Part shown: positions 45,295 through 57,430 of the stretch, piece after piece
Numbering within the stretch: position 1 is the stretch's first letter
Layout: every line of letters starts with the position of its first letter
Source of the DNA: Fragilariopsis cylindrus CCMP1102
Taxonomy: Eukaryota > Bacillariophyta > Bacillariophyceae > Bacillariales > Bacillariaceae
Reading direction: 5' to 3'
Length of the DNA stretch: 64,000 bases
Assembly: GCA_900095095.1 (NCBI GenBank)
Contig: FMBT01000362.1
Location: 165,952 to 229,951 of the forward strand
Translations under genes and position numbers: made by a program
Notes under the pieces: generated by a model
What the model was told of the DNA's origin: nothing
The model's database searches: none
The model's input: only the letters and a program-made list of their open reading frames with translations

Positions 45295-47063
45295 ATGACC
45301 ATAAGCAAATCATGCTTATGGCTTACAACAAGAATCGTCGTTGTGGGCCTAGTAGCATCACTATCGATTCTTGTTCCTTTCTTCCTGGAGTACAAAGTAT
45401 GAATAGCGCAAATAGTATCAATATCGAATTAGAAAAACTTGAAATGATTGATTTATCAGCATCGGTACACCAAATCTTGATCTATGGGATCCAAAACTTG
45501 ATCTTTTGACTAATAACGGTGAAAATGAAAATGAAAATAATAGAACAACAATGTATAATTTAACAACTGAAACTGTCAAGGGTGTAAATATAAATGAATC
45601 ATCATGTCGATATAAATTACAAATTGATATTAATATAACAAATTCATTAACAAATGATATATTAGTGAATCAAATTTTAAAGGTACATGTTCACCAACTG
45701 ATACAACTGGTACAAATCCACAAGATGGTTTACCATGGCACACACCACGTAAAAACTGGTTGGAGTTTCCTGATTATATCTATAAAACTACTGGATTTAA
45801 TCACGTGTCAATTAATTGGATGCCATGTGGAAGTCAACCAGCTGGATACAAACAACCACGATATGATTTAAATTTTTATACAGTTATACCACAATATAGA
45901 ACATATATGATATGTGATACATATAAAATACCTGAAGTATGTCAATACAATCAAACAACACATCAAGGACGGAGTATGTTTACTATACCACGTTTAGTCA
46001 ATGATGTAAGTTAAGTTACATGTTACATGCAGGTATACTAATACTACTCAACAAATACCATCACACGTGTACCATTTATTCTCTATGTGATGAACGAGTA
46101 GTACAGTACTTTGATCTTCTTCTTCGTTTCTTCTAACCTTATACATTCTACATTCTGCTTACTTTTTTATACTCAACACTAATATTATAGCCGAATTTAT
46201 TGGCAAATATGCCTTTGCATTTCCAACCGGATCCAGAGTTCCCTGAAGGTGAGTTTTTGTTTTCTGACATATAGTAGCATGGACACGACGGCGGTGTACC
46301 TTTTGTTTCTTCCTTGACAACAACAATTATAGTACAGTACCTATATTCATACTAGTCCTCTTCTACAATTTTTCAACCCTAATCTGAACTTATTTTTAAA
46401 TCTCGATCTTTATTTCATTTTTTTATATTCTTTTCAAAGCATTTCAGTATGAAGGATTGATTCATTATAATAGTAAAGAAGAAAATTTCCCCCAAACTGT
46501 AGCAGATTGGGAACTACCTACCTTTCTTATGTCTACATATGATGCAGCAGTCGTATCGTGGCGTGCTATGATGTAAGTTGCTTTTGCTACTCACTAGACA
46601 TTAGATACAACGACACAGACTTCTACCATTAGAATGATGCCAGCCAGCCTAAAATATTTCCACTACTGTACTTACGCATCATAATATATGAACCAACCCT
46701 TTCTATCTACTACCCCGCCACAAATTATTCTTATCTATTTATTTTTTATTATACAGTCCCCAAAGCTTTCTCAAAGGTAAGGATTCGGCGGAATCGTCTC
46801 AAAGCCAATTCTATGTATTCCAGACAATGATGGGATTACCATCTGAATGGAATATGGAATTCGAACGTAAAACTGGGATTATGTCTATTTTTCTACATGG
46901 TACGTCTGCTGATGGTGTATGTGGATCAGAATTTGATCGAGTTAAAAATGAACAACAATACGGAATCGTGTTTGAGGATGAGGTTGAGCAGGACGATATT
47001 GATATCGATATCGATATCGATGGCAGTAAGAATCTTGAAAACAGCGCCCCCAACTTTAATTAA
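45295..47063 (+). CDS. Secreted protein, paralog B of the 43091-44848 gene, 4 exons, frame-broken
   Basis: Exon 1 runs 45295-46005, then 46191-46248, 46440-46572 and 46757-47063 (donors GTAAGT, GTGAGT, GTAAGT; acceptors ATAG, AAAG, ACAG). The ATG at 45295 opens a signal peptide or anchor with VVVVGLVASLSILVPFFLEY. Homologous blocks to paralog A are LEFPDYIYKTTGFNHVSINW and MPCGSQPAGYKQPRYD, VIPQYRTYMICDTYKIPEV, PNLLANMPLHF, LPTFLMSTYDAAVVSWRAMI and LPSEWNMEFERKTGIMSIF. Exon 1 changes frame at about 45395, 45473 and 45677, each repaired by one added base in an A or T run, so these are probably sequence errors. It lacks the hydrophobic C-terminal tail of paralog A and ends in an Asp/Ile repeat. 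The function is unknown. Confidence 0.68.
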
Positions 47064-47608
47064 GAGATCAATTATTGTGTTTCAAATTCATACAAATTAT
47101 TCTTGGTAGTAGTGATGATGTCCTACCTGCTCAATAGTTTATAGTAAAAGAAGAGTAGCAGATTTAATGCAATTTTCTAGATCTTCAAACAGATCATTAT
47201 TTGTACGATGGAGTTATTTTATTATGTATGTATGCGTACATTTTTTATCTGTACATATCGTTATTTTCCCCTGCTTGTCTCTATGTATGGAACACGTACT
47301 TCAATTCATTCTTTGATGTGTATATATACGGTATTATCTAGCTAAAATTCATATCAAACGATTATTCTTTAGTTTAGCAAACCAGAACCTTGATCCCATT
47401 CTTTCTTCTCTCGACACACAATCATCGTTTCGTACAGTAGAAGGCGATACAACTAACCTCTGAAGAGTGTTATGTTACTATGTGGCGTAATATGACATGG
47501 TATATGGTATCAGAAACAACATTTTTGTTTTTATTTTTATTTCATCGTCTTGGTGTCTTGTTTGAGAGAGAGAGAGATGTTATATTACTCTGCTCTGCTC
47601 TGCTCTGC
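47064..47608. other. Intergenic between convergent genes
   Basis: AT-rich, with GAGA and CTCTG microrepeats near 47561-47608. No gene supported. Confidence 0.45.
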
Positions 47609-49570
47609 TCATAGCATAATTTCTTCATTTGCAACAAGGGGACGATCGTATGTTGAATATGCGATTCCTTTTGCTTTAGGAATCTTGATTGGAGGAGGAA
47701 GTGGTCGTCGTCCGGTGGTAATATGAGCGAATGCTGGTGGTTGCGTCCTTTTTCTCTTCTTCTTCTTCTTCTTCTTCTTGATGAGGACGACGAGTGCTGT
47801 TTCGTTCTGCACCTGTTTCAATTCCAAACGCGGAATAGTTTGTTTCTGCTTCTGTTGATCTTGCTCTTGATTACTGTCGCTTTCGACATCTCTTTTACGT
47901 CCTCGACCAAGTGCGGCCTTTTCGTTCTTGTAGTCTACCCCAGTAATATTGTAAGTTTGATTTCTTCCCGGCTGGTTGAACGGTTGCAATTTTTTTAGAA
48001 TGTTGCTACGGTCACGATGGTCACGACGATGGTCACGACGATGATCACGATGATCACCGTCGTCGTTCTCGGCGTCATTACCAATTCGTGTTCGAGTCCT
48101 TTCTTTATATGTAAAGTTGGAATTAATTATGTTATTGTGATTGCCGTACTTGTTCTTGTTTCTTTTAGAGTTATGGTCTTGACTCGTTTCTGCAACAAAC
48201 AAATCCGGAACTTTGCGTCTCCGTCTCTCACCATTCTGTTTCTCTTTCGGCTTCTGCTCGTTGAGAATCACAGTCATCGTCGTGTCGCGTAGTGGCAACG
48301 ATGACGATGACGAAAGCGAAGACGACGAGGATGGTTGTTTCTCCTTCTTCTTCTTCTTTTTCTTGACGACGATGGGAGATATAGGAACATCCATCCCAGA
48401 GAGAACGGTAGATGGCGGCGAATGAAAGGATGATGATTCTCTCGGAGCTGTCTTGGATTCGATCATGGTGTCCACTGCAGCAGGTGCGGCTACTATAGGT
48501 GCTTCTACTGCTGCTGGCGCAACTACCAGCACTACTTGTTGGCAACACCGCCATTCCATATCATCATCCTTTATATCTACCAGACAACAATCACCATCAT
48601 CATACAGTAAAACGGCCTCACTTCGATTATTGGATATTGATTGGATCGTCCCAGCGAACCAAGCTGTCGTACCGTCATTCATATCCCATTGCACCTCGAT
48701 ACGTTTCCCTGCCATCAACAATAATTGTTCTTCTTCTTCTTCTTCTGCTTCAAGATCATGGTCAAGTTGTTCGTCATCGTTCTTGTTCTTGTCGTTATTG
48801 TGGATCTTCTTCTCGTCTATAACAGTTGTTATATCCGGATAGCTTGGGAATGTTTGTGGTGTCGTCGGATGTTCAACACTAGTAACACCACCAACATCGA
48901 CATCGTCGTCGACATCGACATCGACGAGACTGTCTAGGAATACTTCATTTTTCAGCATGATCGCTCGTGGTGAAAATAAGGATGGTGATTCTAATCCTAT
49001 CATTAGATTTTTCAGTGATGCGTGATCCAGTCGTTTCTTCGAACGACTCCTACTAATACTACTACTACTACGGATCCAGGATGTCTCTCCTTTTCCTGTC
49101 TTGACCTTGACGTTGACCTTGTTGTCATCATTGTTGTGGCGACGGTGAAGTTTCTTTGGCGTCGTCATTGTCGACGTCTTCTTCTTCTTCTTCTTGATTG
49201 AGATCTTGTTGTTGAAGGATGTCGGTTTCCATTCATCATCATTATTTCTGTCGTTGTCGTCGTCATCGTCATCATCGTCGTGATCATCATCGTGATCATC
49301 ATTGTTATCCTCTGTCAAATCATCCCTCCATTTCCCGGGGGGTTGTTGACGCTGAAGATGAATTCGATGATGATGATCGCTACTATTACATTTTTGCTTC
49401 TTCTTGATAGAGGTACTACTACTACTGCTACTACTATTACTTGTTTTACTTGTATACTCGATAGTCTTGATTGATTCAACGTCATCATCGATGGTCTCGA
49501 TTTTTGATTCAACGTCGTCGTCATATAGATCTTTCAAGTCATGATAGGCCAACAATAGATCGTCCAACAT
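47609..49570 (-). CDS. Nuclear low-complexity protein with a Tudor-like domain
   Basis: 653 aa, single exon. Mostly low-complexity acidic and basic runs (Asp-rich about 85-110; several poly-Lys tracts that can act as nuclear signals). A folded segment at about 287-342 reads GKRIEVQWDMNDGTTAWFAG, then TIQSISNN and VLLYDDGDCCLVDIKDDDMEWR. This matches the (V/I)-x-V-x-W ... W-(Y/F)-x-G-x-(V/I) ... Y-D-D-G pattern of Tudor/agenet-like folds that read methylated Lys or Arg. The C-terminus has FAHITTGRRPLPPP. Chromatin or RNA association is inferred only from the fold and composition. Confidence 0.7.
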   Translation of the reverse strand: MLDDLLLAYHDLKDLYDDDVESKIETIDDDVESIKTIEYTSKTSNSSSSSSSTSIKKKQKCNSSDHHHRIHLQRQQPPGKWRDDLTEDNNDDHDDDHDDDDDDDDNDRNNDDEWKPTSFNNKISIKKKKKKTSTMTTPKKLHRRHNNDDNKVNVKVKTGKGETSWIRSSSSISRSRSKKRLDHASLKNLMIGLESPSLFSPRAIMLKNEVFLDSLVDVDVDDDVDVGGVTSVEHPTTPQTFPSYPDITTVIDEKKIHNNDKNKNDDEQLDHDLEAEEEEEEQLLLMAGKRIEVQWDMNDGTTAWFAGTIQSISNNRSEAVLLYDDGDCCLVDIKDDDMEWRCCQQVVLVVAPAAVEAPIVAAPAAVDTMIESKTAPRESSSFHSPPSTVLSGMDVPISPIVVKKKKKKKEKQPSSSSSLSSSSSLPLRDTTMTVILNEQKPKEKQNGERRRRKVPDLFVAETSQDHNSKRNKNKYGNHNNIINSNFTYKERTRTRIGNDAENDDGDHRDHRRDHRRDHRDRSNILKKLQPFNQPGRNQTYNITGVDYKNEKAALGRGRKRDVESDSNQEQDQQKQKQTIPRLELKQVQNETALVVLIKKKKKKKKRKRTQPPAFAHITTGRRPLPPPIKIPKAKGIAYSTYDRPLVANEEIML

Positions 49571-51106
49571 TTTGTTATTATCAGATAAGAGTTGAGAAGT
49601 AAAATAGAAGGAAGAGATGTTGATGTGAATGTTTTATTCACTATTTTGTATAGATATAAGTAAGGAAAGAGCAGCAAGGTCGACTGCAATGATGATGATT
49701 ATGTTTTCTCAAAAATAATCTTCAAAATTTGCGTCCACTCGTATTACGCCACTTGACACTGTTACAGTTTTGAAAAATTGAAAAATTGAATTTTTGAATC
49801 AAAATTGTGAGAGAGTTGCCAAGCAATTAAAGAGATGAGGTGAGAGAATGTCAAGAAACCGCAGTCGTTATTTGCTTCACTCTTAGCTACTTTCACTCCC
49901 ACTTTCACTCGTCCTGCGTGCACAGAGCTAAACTTTAATAAGTAAGCAATTCTCTGACAGTTTTTAGTCACGACACACAGCCTGAAAAAGCAATACGGGA
50001 TGGGATTAAAAAAAGAAGAAGTGTGATTGTGATACGGTGGTACAGTACTGCATGGTTTATTGACATTTCTTATCTAATAATCTCTCACTCATGGGGAATA
50101 GTATAATACTGTAGGAGTGGATGGCAATAATAATAGCACATTGAACGCAAGAGTGGGTGTGGTGACACCATACCAATGACAATACAGATATGGTTTCAAT
50201 TCTAGCAGTCCTGAATGCTAGAACACGGGTGGCAACAATAGCAAAGATGACAAGCACTGTTGTTGCTGATATTTCACAAAAACTGTCTAGTTGATTTGAC
50301 ACATTGAACTTTGAACTAAGGCACCCCAAAAAAGGAAATAGATAAAGTCATGGTGGTTAATATAATATAGCTTGTCAGGAATCAAGAGCGGTTGACAATA
50401 TTGTTGATCCTTTGGATACACAATCATTCCTTCCAATGTCAACTGAGTATTGTAGATATATGCCGTCAGGGGGTGCCAATCAATGACAACAGATATTGCT
50501 TTCGATAGTCCTGAGAAGGCATAAAAGTGGATGACATCAATGAATGGCAATACTGATCCCTTTCTGAATGTACAGTGGTGTTGTCTCTACTAATTGCTTG
50601 TGTTCCCCAACTGGATGTAACAAATAATATGCATCCATAGACAGTAATAATAATGGATACAAAACTACAACTAAATCTGTTCCGGCCAGGGGTTGTTCTG
50701 GATAATAATAGTAAATCTGCTCCTGGTTTTTTTTTGGTTGGTGTTCTGATTGATGCTGTTTTGACTGGAATAGAAACATCCCCCCCACCCCCCACACACA
50801 GGTCAACCTAGCACAAGAATTTTATAGGCGAAAACACTTTTATTATGCCTCCTATGTCAGTATTTCTTGCAGCTGTCATTCCTCCCTAGAATGTTGCATA
50901 TTATGTTCACCCATTGTTTTTGAAACGTATCATCAGTGCTTCGAAGCAATGCCTCATTATAACATCACAAACCACACATGAAATAGTCAAGATAGGACTA
51001 CCACCATGGCTAGATGATGAAGATTAGAAGGAATATTATAGTCAATTTAGAATATGCAAACTTATGAATGATAGGACTATCAATGAAGATGTACCTGATA
51101 GATATT
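49571..51106. other. Intergenic, 1.5 kb
   Basis: No gene supported. A minus-strand stretch at about 50290-50560 reads protein-like ([20 protein letters not shown]) without start, stop or family, and may be an old repeat. Confidence 0.35.
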
Positions 51107-51162
51107 GGGTTGGTTACTAACAGCTTTCCTGTTAGGGTTGGTTACTAACAGCTTTCCTGTTA
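51107..51162. repeat. 28-bp perfect tandem duplication containing a hairpin
   Basis: GGGTTGGTTACTAACAGCTT followed by TCCTGTTA occurs twice in a row (51107-51134, 51135-51162). Each unit contains the inverted pair CTAACAG/CTGTTAG around a 5-base loop. Confidence 0.93.
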
Positions 51163-51200
51163 GGGTGCCATTAACGGCATCCTTTTGGGGTGTATTATCT

Positions 51201-51215
51201 GGGGGGGGGGGGGGG
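51201..51215. repeat. G15 homopolymer
   Basis: Fifteen consecutive G on the + strand, just upstream of the transposase remnant; no gene start is adjacent. Confidence 0.95.
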
Positions 51216-51599
51216 TTCTCCATCAAAAATGGGACCTAAAGAGTCCTATTGAGATACAATACAAGCCCTTTCAAGTGCAGGTGTCTTTTTACTGGGGGGA
51301 AGTAAGTCCCGGTTGCTTTGTATGGGCCGTACTTCATCTCTATTTAGATCTCCAAAGTTTTGCATTTTTTAATCTTTTTTATCTGCAAATTATCGCGTGT
51401 TTTTCACACGCTTAAAATACACCCAAATTTCTTATAACCGGAATCCTGTTAACAGTTATAATGGTACAGACTTACTCTTACCATAAAATGGAACTTGGTT
51501 TTAGACACTTGGGATGACAACTTTGAATACCTCATGGCTTATTGCTTGCTACTGTTTGTGAATATTTCAACAAAGATTCACTCCACATTTGATGAATAC

Positions 51600-53720
51600 C
51601 AACTTCCTTATCAGCCTGTTTGTGATGGTGATGATGAGATTGAAATTGTTGATGGAACCCAATATATAAGCAAACACCACCAGAGGAATGGATCCAAGTA
51701 AGAAGGAGATGGACAAACAATCAATATGGTTGAGTGGACTGGTGTGAAGGATTTTTTTTTGTTAACATAACAGATGAAGAGCTCGTGGAGTTGAAGGACA
51801 GTGGTGGGGAGATCCAGCATGAAAAGGTGTTTCAATGGTGCCTTCTTCAATATGGTGATGATCATCAAACACATGTGCCTACAAAAAAAGGCCTTTTTTA
51901 TCTGAAATACCTTGTTCTACAATTATCACATAGTGCCACATAGCCAGCCTTATGTGATCATGTAGCACGGTTCCATGGTGCTTGTTACTTCAATGCTGTA
52001 CCACCAATTCAAGTATCTATGACAAAGAATGCATTTGGAAGACTTGACTGGATGCTTGCAAGACAGTGATGACTGATAGGTAATGATAATTGGGATGATA
52101 TATATATAATGATGTCAAGGTTGAAGCTGATGCATCAATTGCGTCTCATTGATTGGAGCATGGAATGTTAGAAGATGGATATAGCAAGGTATGTTTTTTT
52201 GTCTATCACTATCTCTAAACTTCCTAAGAACACTTCCTTCCCTTCTTCCTCTTTAAAAGCCGTGGAAAGCTATATTTAATATTACTACTGATGAGAGCCA
52301 AGTTGCAGGATGGTATCATATTATAGTGTCATGACTATTAGACCAGAGCCAAAACCAATCCGGACCAGTGCTTCTCTTCACACCACCATCTGTATTTCTG
52401 GAGGACCTTTAAGTACATACAAATTATTTACTAGGGTGCATGGTTGTAAATCTAATGAAGATATCAACAAATGTACATAATCCGTATTCTGTAACTAGAC
52501 TCAAGATGGTTTCCTTGTTACTGCAACTAGACTCAAGATGGTTTCCTTATATGACTTTATGCTTTGATTAGAGTGTTCAAATATATGTGTTGTCATGGAC
52601 TCTGCATATGGGTATGTCATGTATCATGTATCATGTATCATGATAGAGCGTTACAAGCAGTTGTAAGTAGTCACAAGTAAGAATAGAAATTATCATGAGT
52701 ACTAGCTAGAACTGAACTCAAGAGATAGATATATAGAGTTCAGTGATATTACATGATAGTGTAGTGGTAGCCGGAGTGGTTGTAAACCATCACGGTGCAA
52801 ACCAGTGGAGTGCAAACCAGTAGTGGTGGTTTTCACTTGTACTGGGATTCAATCATCCATGACTGAATGCACGAAACAGATACAATAATTTATATGAGAT
52901 AATTACAAGGAGGTATGCCTACCTTCTATTATGTTAGGTTGGTCAAGAAGAATGGCGGATTAATATGGTGGGAACTTGTCAAATAGGACCGGTGTGGTGT
53001 GGTGCCATGCCAGCTCTTTGTGGAAGGCTGCTGATGTCAAGGTAGATGAGATCAAAATTGGTAGTCATGAGTCTATCCTCTATCAACACAACAACAAGCC
53101 ATTGATGTATACTGTTTGGGCAACAGTAACTTAGTAAAGATACTTTCTAATTTCCATTCTCGTATTATTCATTCTCATACTATTCAACAAGGAGGAATCA
53201 AGAGAAAAATAAGAAATCCACTAACCAATCAATGAAAAAGGGCGCAAAGTGACAGCAACATTCATTAACAATTGATAAAGGGGGTGGAGCTGAAGCTAAG
53301 TATGATCTGTCCACTGAATCTCATCTGCATGGTTGGGGTCCAAAGCTTGCTGCTTGTTATTTTTACTATGAATCCCAATATGCTTTCAAATCTTCTTACT
53401 GTTTTCTTTGCAAGAAGCACCATCCTACAGAGGTTGAAATGCCATTGAAAGAGTGCATACATAAGTTGACTCATCACTCACTAACCTACTTCAACAAGAT
53501 GATGATATGAGAAAGAGAGGCTCTGGAGCTCCACCAAGTGCTAGAAATATTATGACAACCTCTTCTTGTAATGACAGGTAGGAATATTTGACTAGCTTTG
53601 TATCTTTTGATGAGATGCAAGTATGGTCTGTAACTACTGACAGATCTGGTCCAGCAATTTATAATATTTTCTTTCACTTTTAATTACAATTTTGTGGTGT
53701 ATATACAGTGAAGACAGTGT
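51600..53720 (+). mobile_element. Decayed piggyBac-like (DDE) transposase
   Basis: A 2.1-kb stretch in which all three forward frames yield pieces of one protein, broken by many stops and shifts. Pieces in order: PPPEEWIQVRRRWTNNQYG (about 51680), FFFVNITDEELVEL with HEKVFQWCLLQYGDD (51750-51860), DHVARFHGACYFN (51957-51995), DESQVAGWYH (about 52290), a CVVMDSAY motif (about 52595-52615), EEWRINMVGT (about 52945-52975), VDEIKIGSHESILYQHN (about 53043-53093), AEAKYDLSTESHLHGWGPKL (about 53290-53350) and a C-x-x-C YCFLCKKHHP. The order and motifs match piggyBac-type transposases that I know from diatoms. No intact frame remains and no terminal repeats were identified. Unlike the host genes here, the damage includes many stops, so it is real decay. 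Confidence 0.55.
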
Positions 53721-54537
53721 TGAGTTTACCAGAGCCCCCTGCGCCCTGGCATCCTCACTTATCTAGCCTCCATGCACCGTTACTAGTAAGTATTCAAATA
53801 CTACAACCGGCATCACCACCTGACACTGGCATCACCAACTGACACAAGACTAACAGTCAAACATACCTCACATCAATTACAAGCAATACAAACACTAGAT
53901 ACAGTAGCTCATAATAATTGATAACACCAAGTTAATAATAGACTTCACTACCTTTAGCCTAGCTTAACAGACAGACACAGATTTAGCTGGAACATGCCAG
54001 ATGAAGATAGTGCTTCATTTTCTACTAGGGTTACTTAGGTTATCATGTTATCATTTCTCTACAGTACTGAAATTTTCTGATGCCAATCCATTCTAGACTA
54101 AGCCTAAGGGAGCATGTCACAAAACAATTTGTTAATGCAGTCGTAAATAGTTAGATAAATTGCAATAAAAAGGGGATACCAAAACTTTCCCTGATTACAA
54201 GCTCCCCGCTTTTGTATTACGTGCGCTTTGATTTGTGCACTTCTTTTATGGTCCACACCTTGACACGGTATTCTACGCGAAGAACACATGAAACGACACG
54301 AGATCGAGAATCGAATCAAGAGGCATGCATGAAGCAGTATTGGCTGACATTAACATCTTCTTGACAGCATATATCAATTTGCTTTTGCTTGAGCTTCAAT
54401 TGAGAGTGAATCTAACAGGGAGAAAAGAATAATTGAACGACAACAGCTAGAAAACTTAGGGGATCAAAATTGTTTATAGAGGACGCAAAGAATATCGTAT
54501 ATTGTTTTTGGTAGACTAATCTTTATAAATTTTCACA
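53721..54537. other. Intergenic upstream of AMPK beta
   Basis: The first part may be the flank of the transposon remnant. The last few hundred bases should contain the AMPK beta promoter. No gene is supported. Confidence 0.4.
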
Positions 54538-55784
54538 ATGGGTAATCAACCATCCAACGGAGGAGCTCCGGGTGGACAACATCATGGTCAATCTCCTTCT
54601 GCAGAAGATCCAAGAAGACATCATAATAATAATACAAGAGGGGGGAGTGGTGGTGGTGATGGCGTCTCCTCCTCCTTTAAGGGATACGGTGGTGCATCTG
54701 CTGGTGGTTATTCATCGACGGGAACAGGAGGGGGAGCCTCTGCGGCTCCTGGTGTCGGGGGCGATCAGCAGCAGCAACAGCAACAGCCAAAGATGATGCC
54801 CCGATCGAGTAGTGACGCTTCAATGTCTGGAGTAGGTAGTACTGTCGATGCCGATACTACAGTAAAATTAGGAAATCTTACCGTTGAAAATTGGTTAGAC
54901 GATGACACCGTACCGACAGTGTTCCGATGGGAGCATGGTGGTCGACAGGTGTACATTACGGGAACCTTTAATGGATGGTCACGTCAGATTCCGATGCATC
55001 GATCGGGTAATGACTTTACATACATTCATAATTTAAAACGAGGAAAGCACGCATTTAAATTTATCGTTGACGATGAATGGAGATTCGCACCTGATCAGCC
55101 CACGGTTGCAGACATTGAGGGACGGATTAATAATTTCATTGACGTTACCGATTTCAAACCCTACACGGGTGATCGTGAATTTGAGAAAGAAAAGGCTGCC
55201 GCAGATTATGGCTTTATCTCTGACGACGAAGAAGAGACGACGCCTGCCACTTCAGGGAGTGATGGTAAAGATAGTAGTGGTGACGGGTCTAGCAATTTGA
55301 ATGCCGGTCCCGACAAGGACGGCGAGGTCTTTTCTCAAACCATGCCAGATATGGATGAATACACAAAGGTAAGTTTATCGCATGGGTTCATCTCATATGA
55401 TATAAATATCATATTTCTACTGAAATAATATAAATCCTGTTGTTATCGTCTTGACTTGAATTGACTATTTTAACGAATTATCGTTTCGTGTGCTTGAAAA
55501 ATTTGTCCTCATCTCATTCTCATTCTTTGTCTATTCTTCAACACCTACTATACTTTTGCGTCGTAAAGGAACCACCTCCGCTTCCTCCTCATCTACGTCA
55601 CATTATTCTGAATAAGCCTCCTCAACTCCAAGATACAGCGGCCTTACCGGTTCCACAACACGTTGCACTAAATCATCTTTATTGCACTGCTATTAAAGAC
55701 AATATGATGGTACTAGGAATAACACAGCGCTACAAAACAAAATTCGTTACCACCGTTTACTATTCACCGTGCGCCAGTAAGTAG
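54538..55784 (+). CDS. AMPK/SnRK1 beta subunit, 2 exons
   Basis: 348 aa, exons 54538-55368 and 55569-55784 (GTAAGT...TAAAG, phase 0). It is the scaffold and glycan-sensing subunit of the AMP-activated kinase heterotrimer. MGNQPSNGG is an N-myristoylation signal (Gly2). A Gly/Gln-rich linker leads to a CBM48 carbohydrate-binding module at about 122-200 with FRWEHGGRQVYITGTFNGW, LKRGKHAFKFIVDDEWR and FAPDQP; both sugar-stacking Trp positions are kept. Exon 2 encodes the C-terminal interaction domain: PPPLPPHLRHIILN and HVALNHLYCTAIKDNMMVLG then QRYKTKFVTTVYY, which binds the alpha and gamma subunits. All hallmark regions are present, so the subunit should be functional. The acidic region 235-265 is an insertion. 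Confidence 0.95.
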
Positions 55785-56209
55785 TCCAACCAAAGTCTGC
55801 GTATGGTGTGTATGTGTGCTGCGACGAATAAAAAGACACAGAGAAGGAGTGATATTTATTCTTTGCTTTTATAACTAGACTAAATCCTATACTATTAATA
55901 TACTATTACTATATATACATATTGCGATAGGTCGTGAATCTATTTAGTTCTTTCCAATAAATATCTGCTAATTAGTAATTGTATAACATTAGATATGACG
56001 AGGATAATCCTCTATATGTATTTCCTCTTCAAATAGTCCTAGTGTACATTGTAGTCGTGGGTTGTTTTTGGGAAATGCGGCTAGGGTTTTGATGATTGAT
56101 AAATAATATGGAAGAGTTATGTCTTGTCTAAATGCCAAACGTTGGATCACTCACGTGGCATATCCCAAACAATGCTCTGCTCTATGTAACGTCGTTTTAA
56201 TTTTTTCTC
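55785..56209. other. Intergenic between convergent genes
   Basis: AT-rich 3' flanks of the AMPK beta and cold-shock genes; no other feature seen. Confidence 0.45.
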
Positions 56210-56908
56210 TTAATATATAAACATAATTAATTCATAATACGGTAGTAGTATTTTCTCTCTTTTTAAAACCATCGTTTCCGTAGTTTCCACCACTCCTCCG
56301 TAGTTTCCTCCACCACCACCTCCTCCAAATCCACCATCATCTCTTCGAGGTGCACCTTGAACAAACGCACCCATAGGACCCGTTACGTTTTGTGCTTTGA
56401 CTTTTCCATTGGATGGGTCTTCTGTGGTAGAAAATTCGACAGGCTCACCTTCCTATTATTTTTAGTAGTAGTTAATAAACAATAAAGACAGAGAACAGAA
56501 AGTTAGTTATCAGTTATACAATGAGATGGAATAAATACGCGGCAACACGCCGGCAATATCAATGACGGCGACATTGCAAATCGAATGAATCTATTCGAGC
56601 AAATTGTACGTAGTATTGCTTTCAGCAGGGACAATTATTGCGAAATAAAAACAACATCACTAACTACTTACAGCTAATGATCGGAATCCTTCTGAATGGA
56701 TAGAAGTTTGATGAACGAAAATATCATCAGTACCATCATCAGGAGCGATGAAACCAAATCCTTTTTTAACATCGAACCATTTTACTGTTCCAGAGGTGAC
56801 ACTGTCTGAAAAGCATCTAATCGCAGGAAAGCTTGTGTTCTTGCTTGCAACAAGTCTGTTAATAGCGATTGGGGCGCGGATAGCGGAAGATAGAATAGAG
56901 CGGAACAT
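56210..56908 (-). CDS. Cold-shock-domain RNA-binding protein, probably mitochondrial, 2 exons
   Basis: About 159 aa from exons 56908-56672 and 56452-56210 (GTAAGT...AATAG, phase 0). The N-terminal leader [18 protein letters not shown] to RCFSDS is amphipathic and basic with an R-C-F/S cleavage-like site, so import into mitochondria is likely. The cold-shock domain holds both nucleic-acid-binding motifs, KGFGFI (RNP1) and DDIFVHQ (RNP2), in the order [20 protein letters not shown] and onward. Exon 2 completes it with [12 protein letters not shown], then a Gly-rich tail. A one-base addition near 56290 would give a NYGG...GGNYGNDGF tail typical of such proteins, so the last ~28 residues as read are uncertain. 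Binds single-stranded RNA or DNA. Confidence 0.87.
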
Positions 56909-57430
56909 GATTGATTAATATAGGTAGTAGTGATGGGAACTGTTGATATTGTATAAAAAGTGTGTCGAAAGGTGGTTGCTCTGCTGTATTAGATCGCGAG
57001 AAAGGGGTCTTTAATGCTGTTGCTACTGTATGTTATTATCTCGTGGTTGATGAGTTGTTCACTAATTTTCTTTCTTAACCCCCACCGCGTATGATTTTTC
57101 ATTCACATCGATCGAGTTTGCTTCCCGTGTATTTGAGTGGACAACGACATTGCGTATCGACGGTCAGTTTTTACGCGCATGTTTAACGCGCATTTTTGTG
57201 AACGGACGGCAGGACGCTGTAAAAGATTTTGCCTTCATTGTATTTTGACAAAATCAACGATCGGAGGAAGAGACAGATTGAAGATGCAGCAAATATCAAA
57301 TATCAACATTAACAACAAACAAAGGCTACCGTACTCACTCAATAAACGAGAGCAAACGAATAGAGCTATTTATTTAGTAGTAGCCAGGAGTTATCTCGTA
57401 GGAAAATAAATAAAGAAATAGTAGACCACC
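56909..57430. other. Divergent promoter region
   Basis: Lies between the cold-shock gene (-) and the plastid protein gene (+). A 90-codon frame at 57137-57409 has no protein features and is judged chance. Confidence 0.4.

Noticed and set aside
49219-49407. Forward His/Arg-rich open frame
   Set aside because: Antisense of the Asp/Asn-rich run in the Tudor-like gene.
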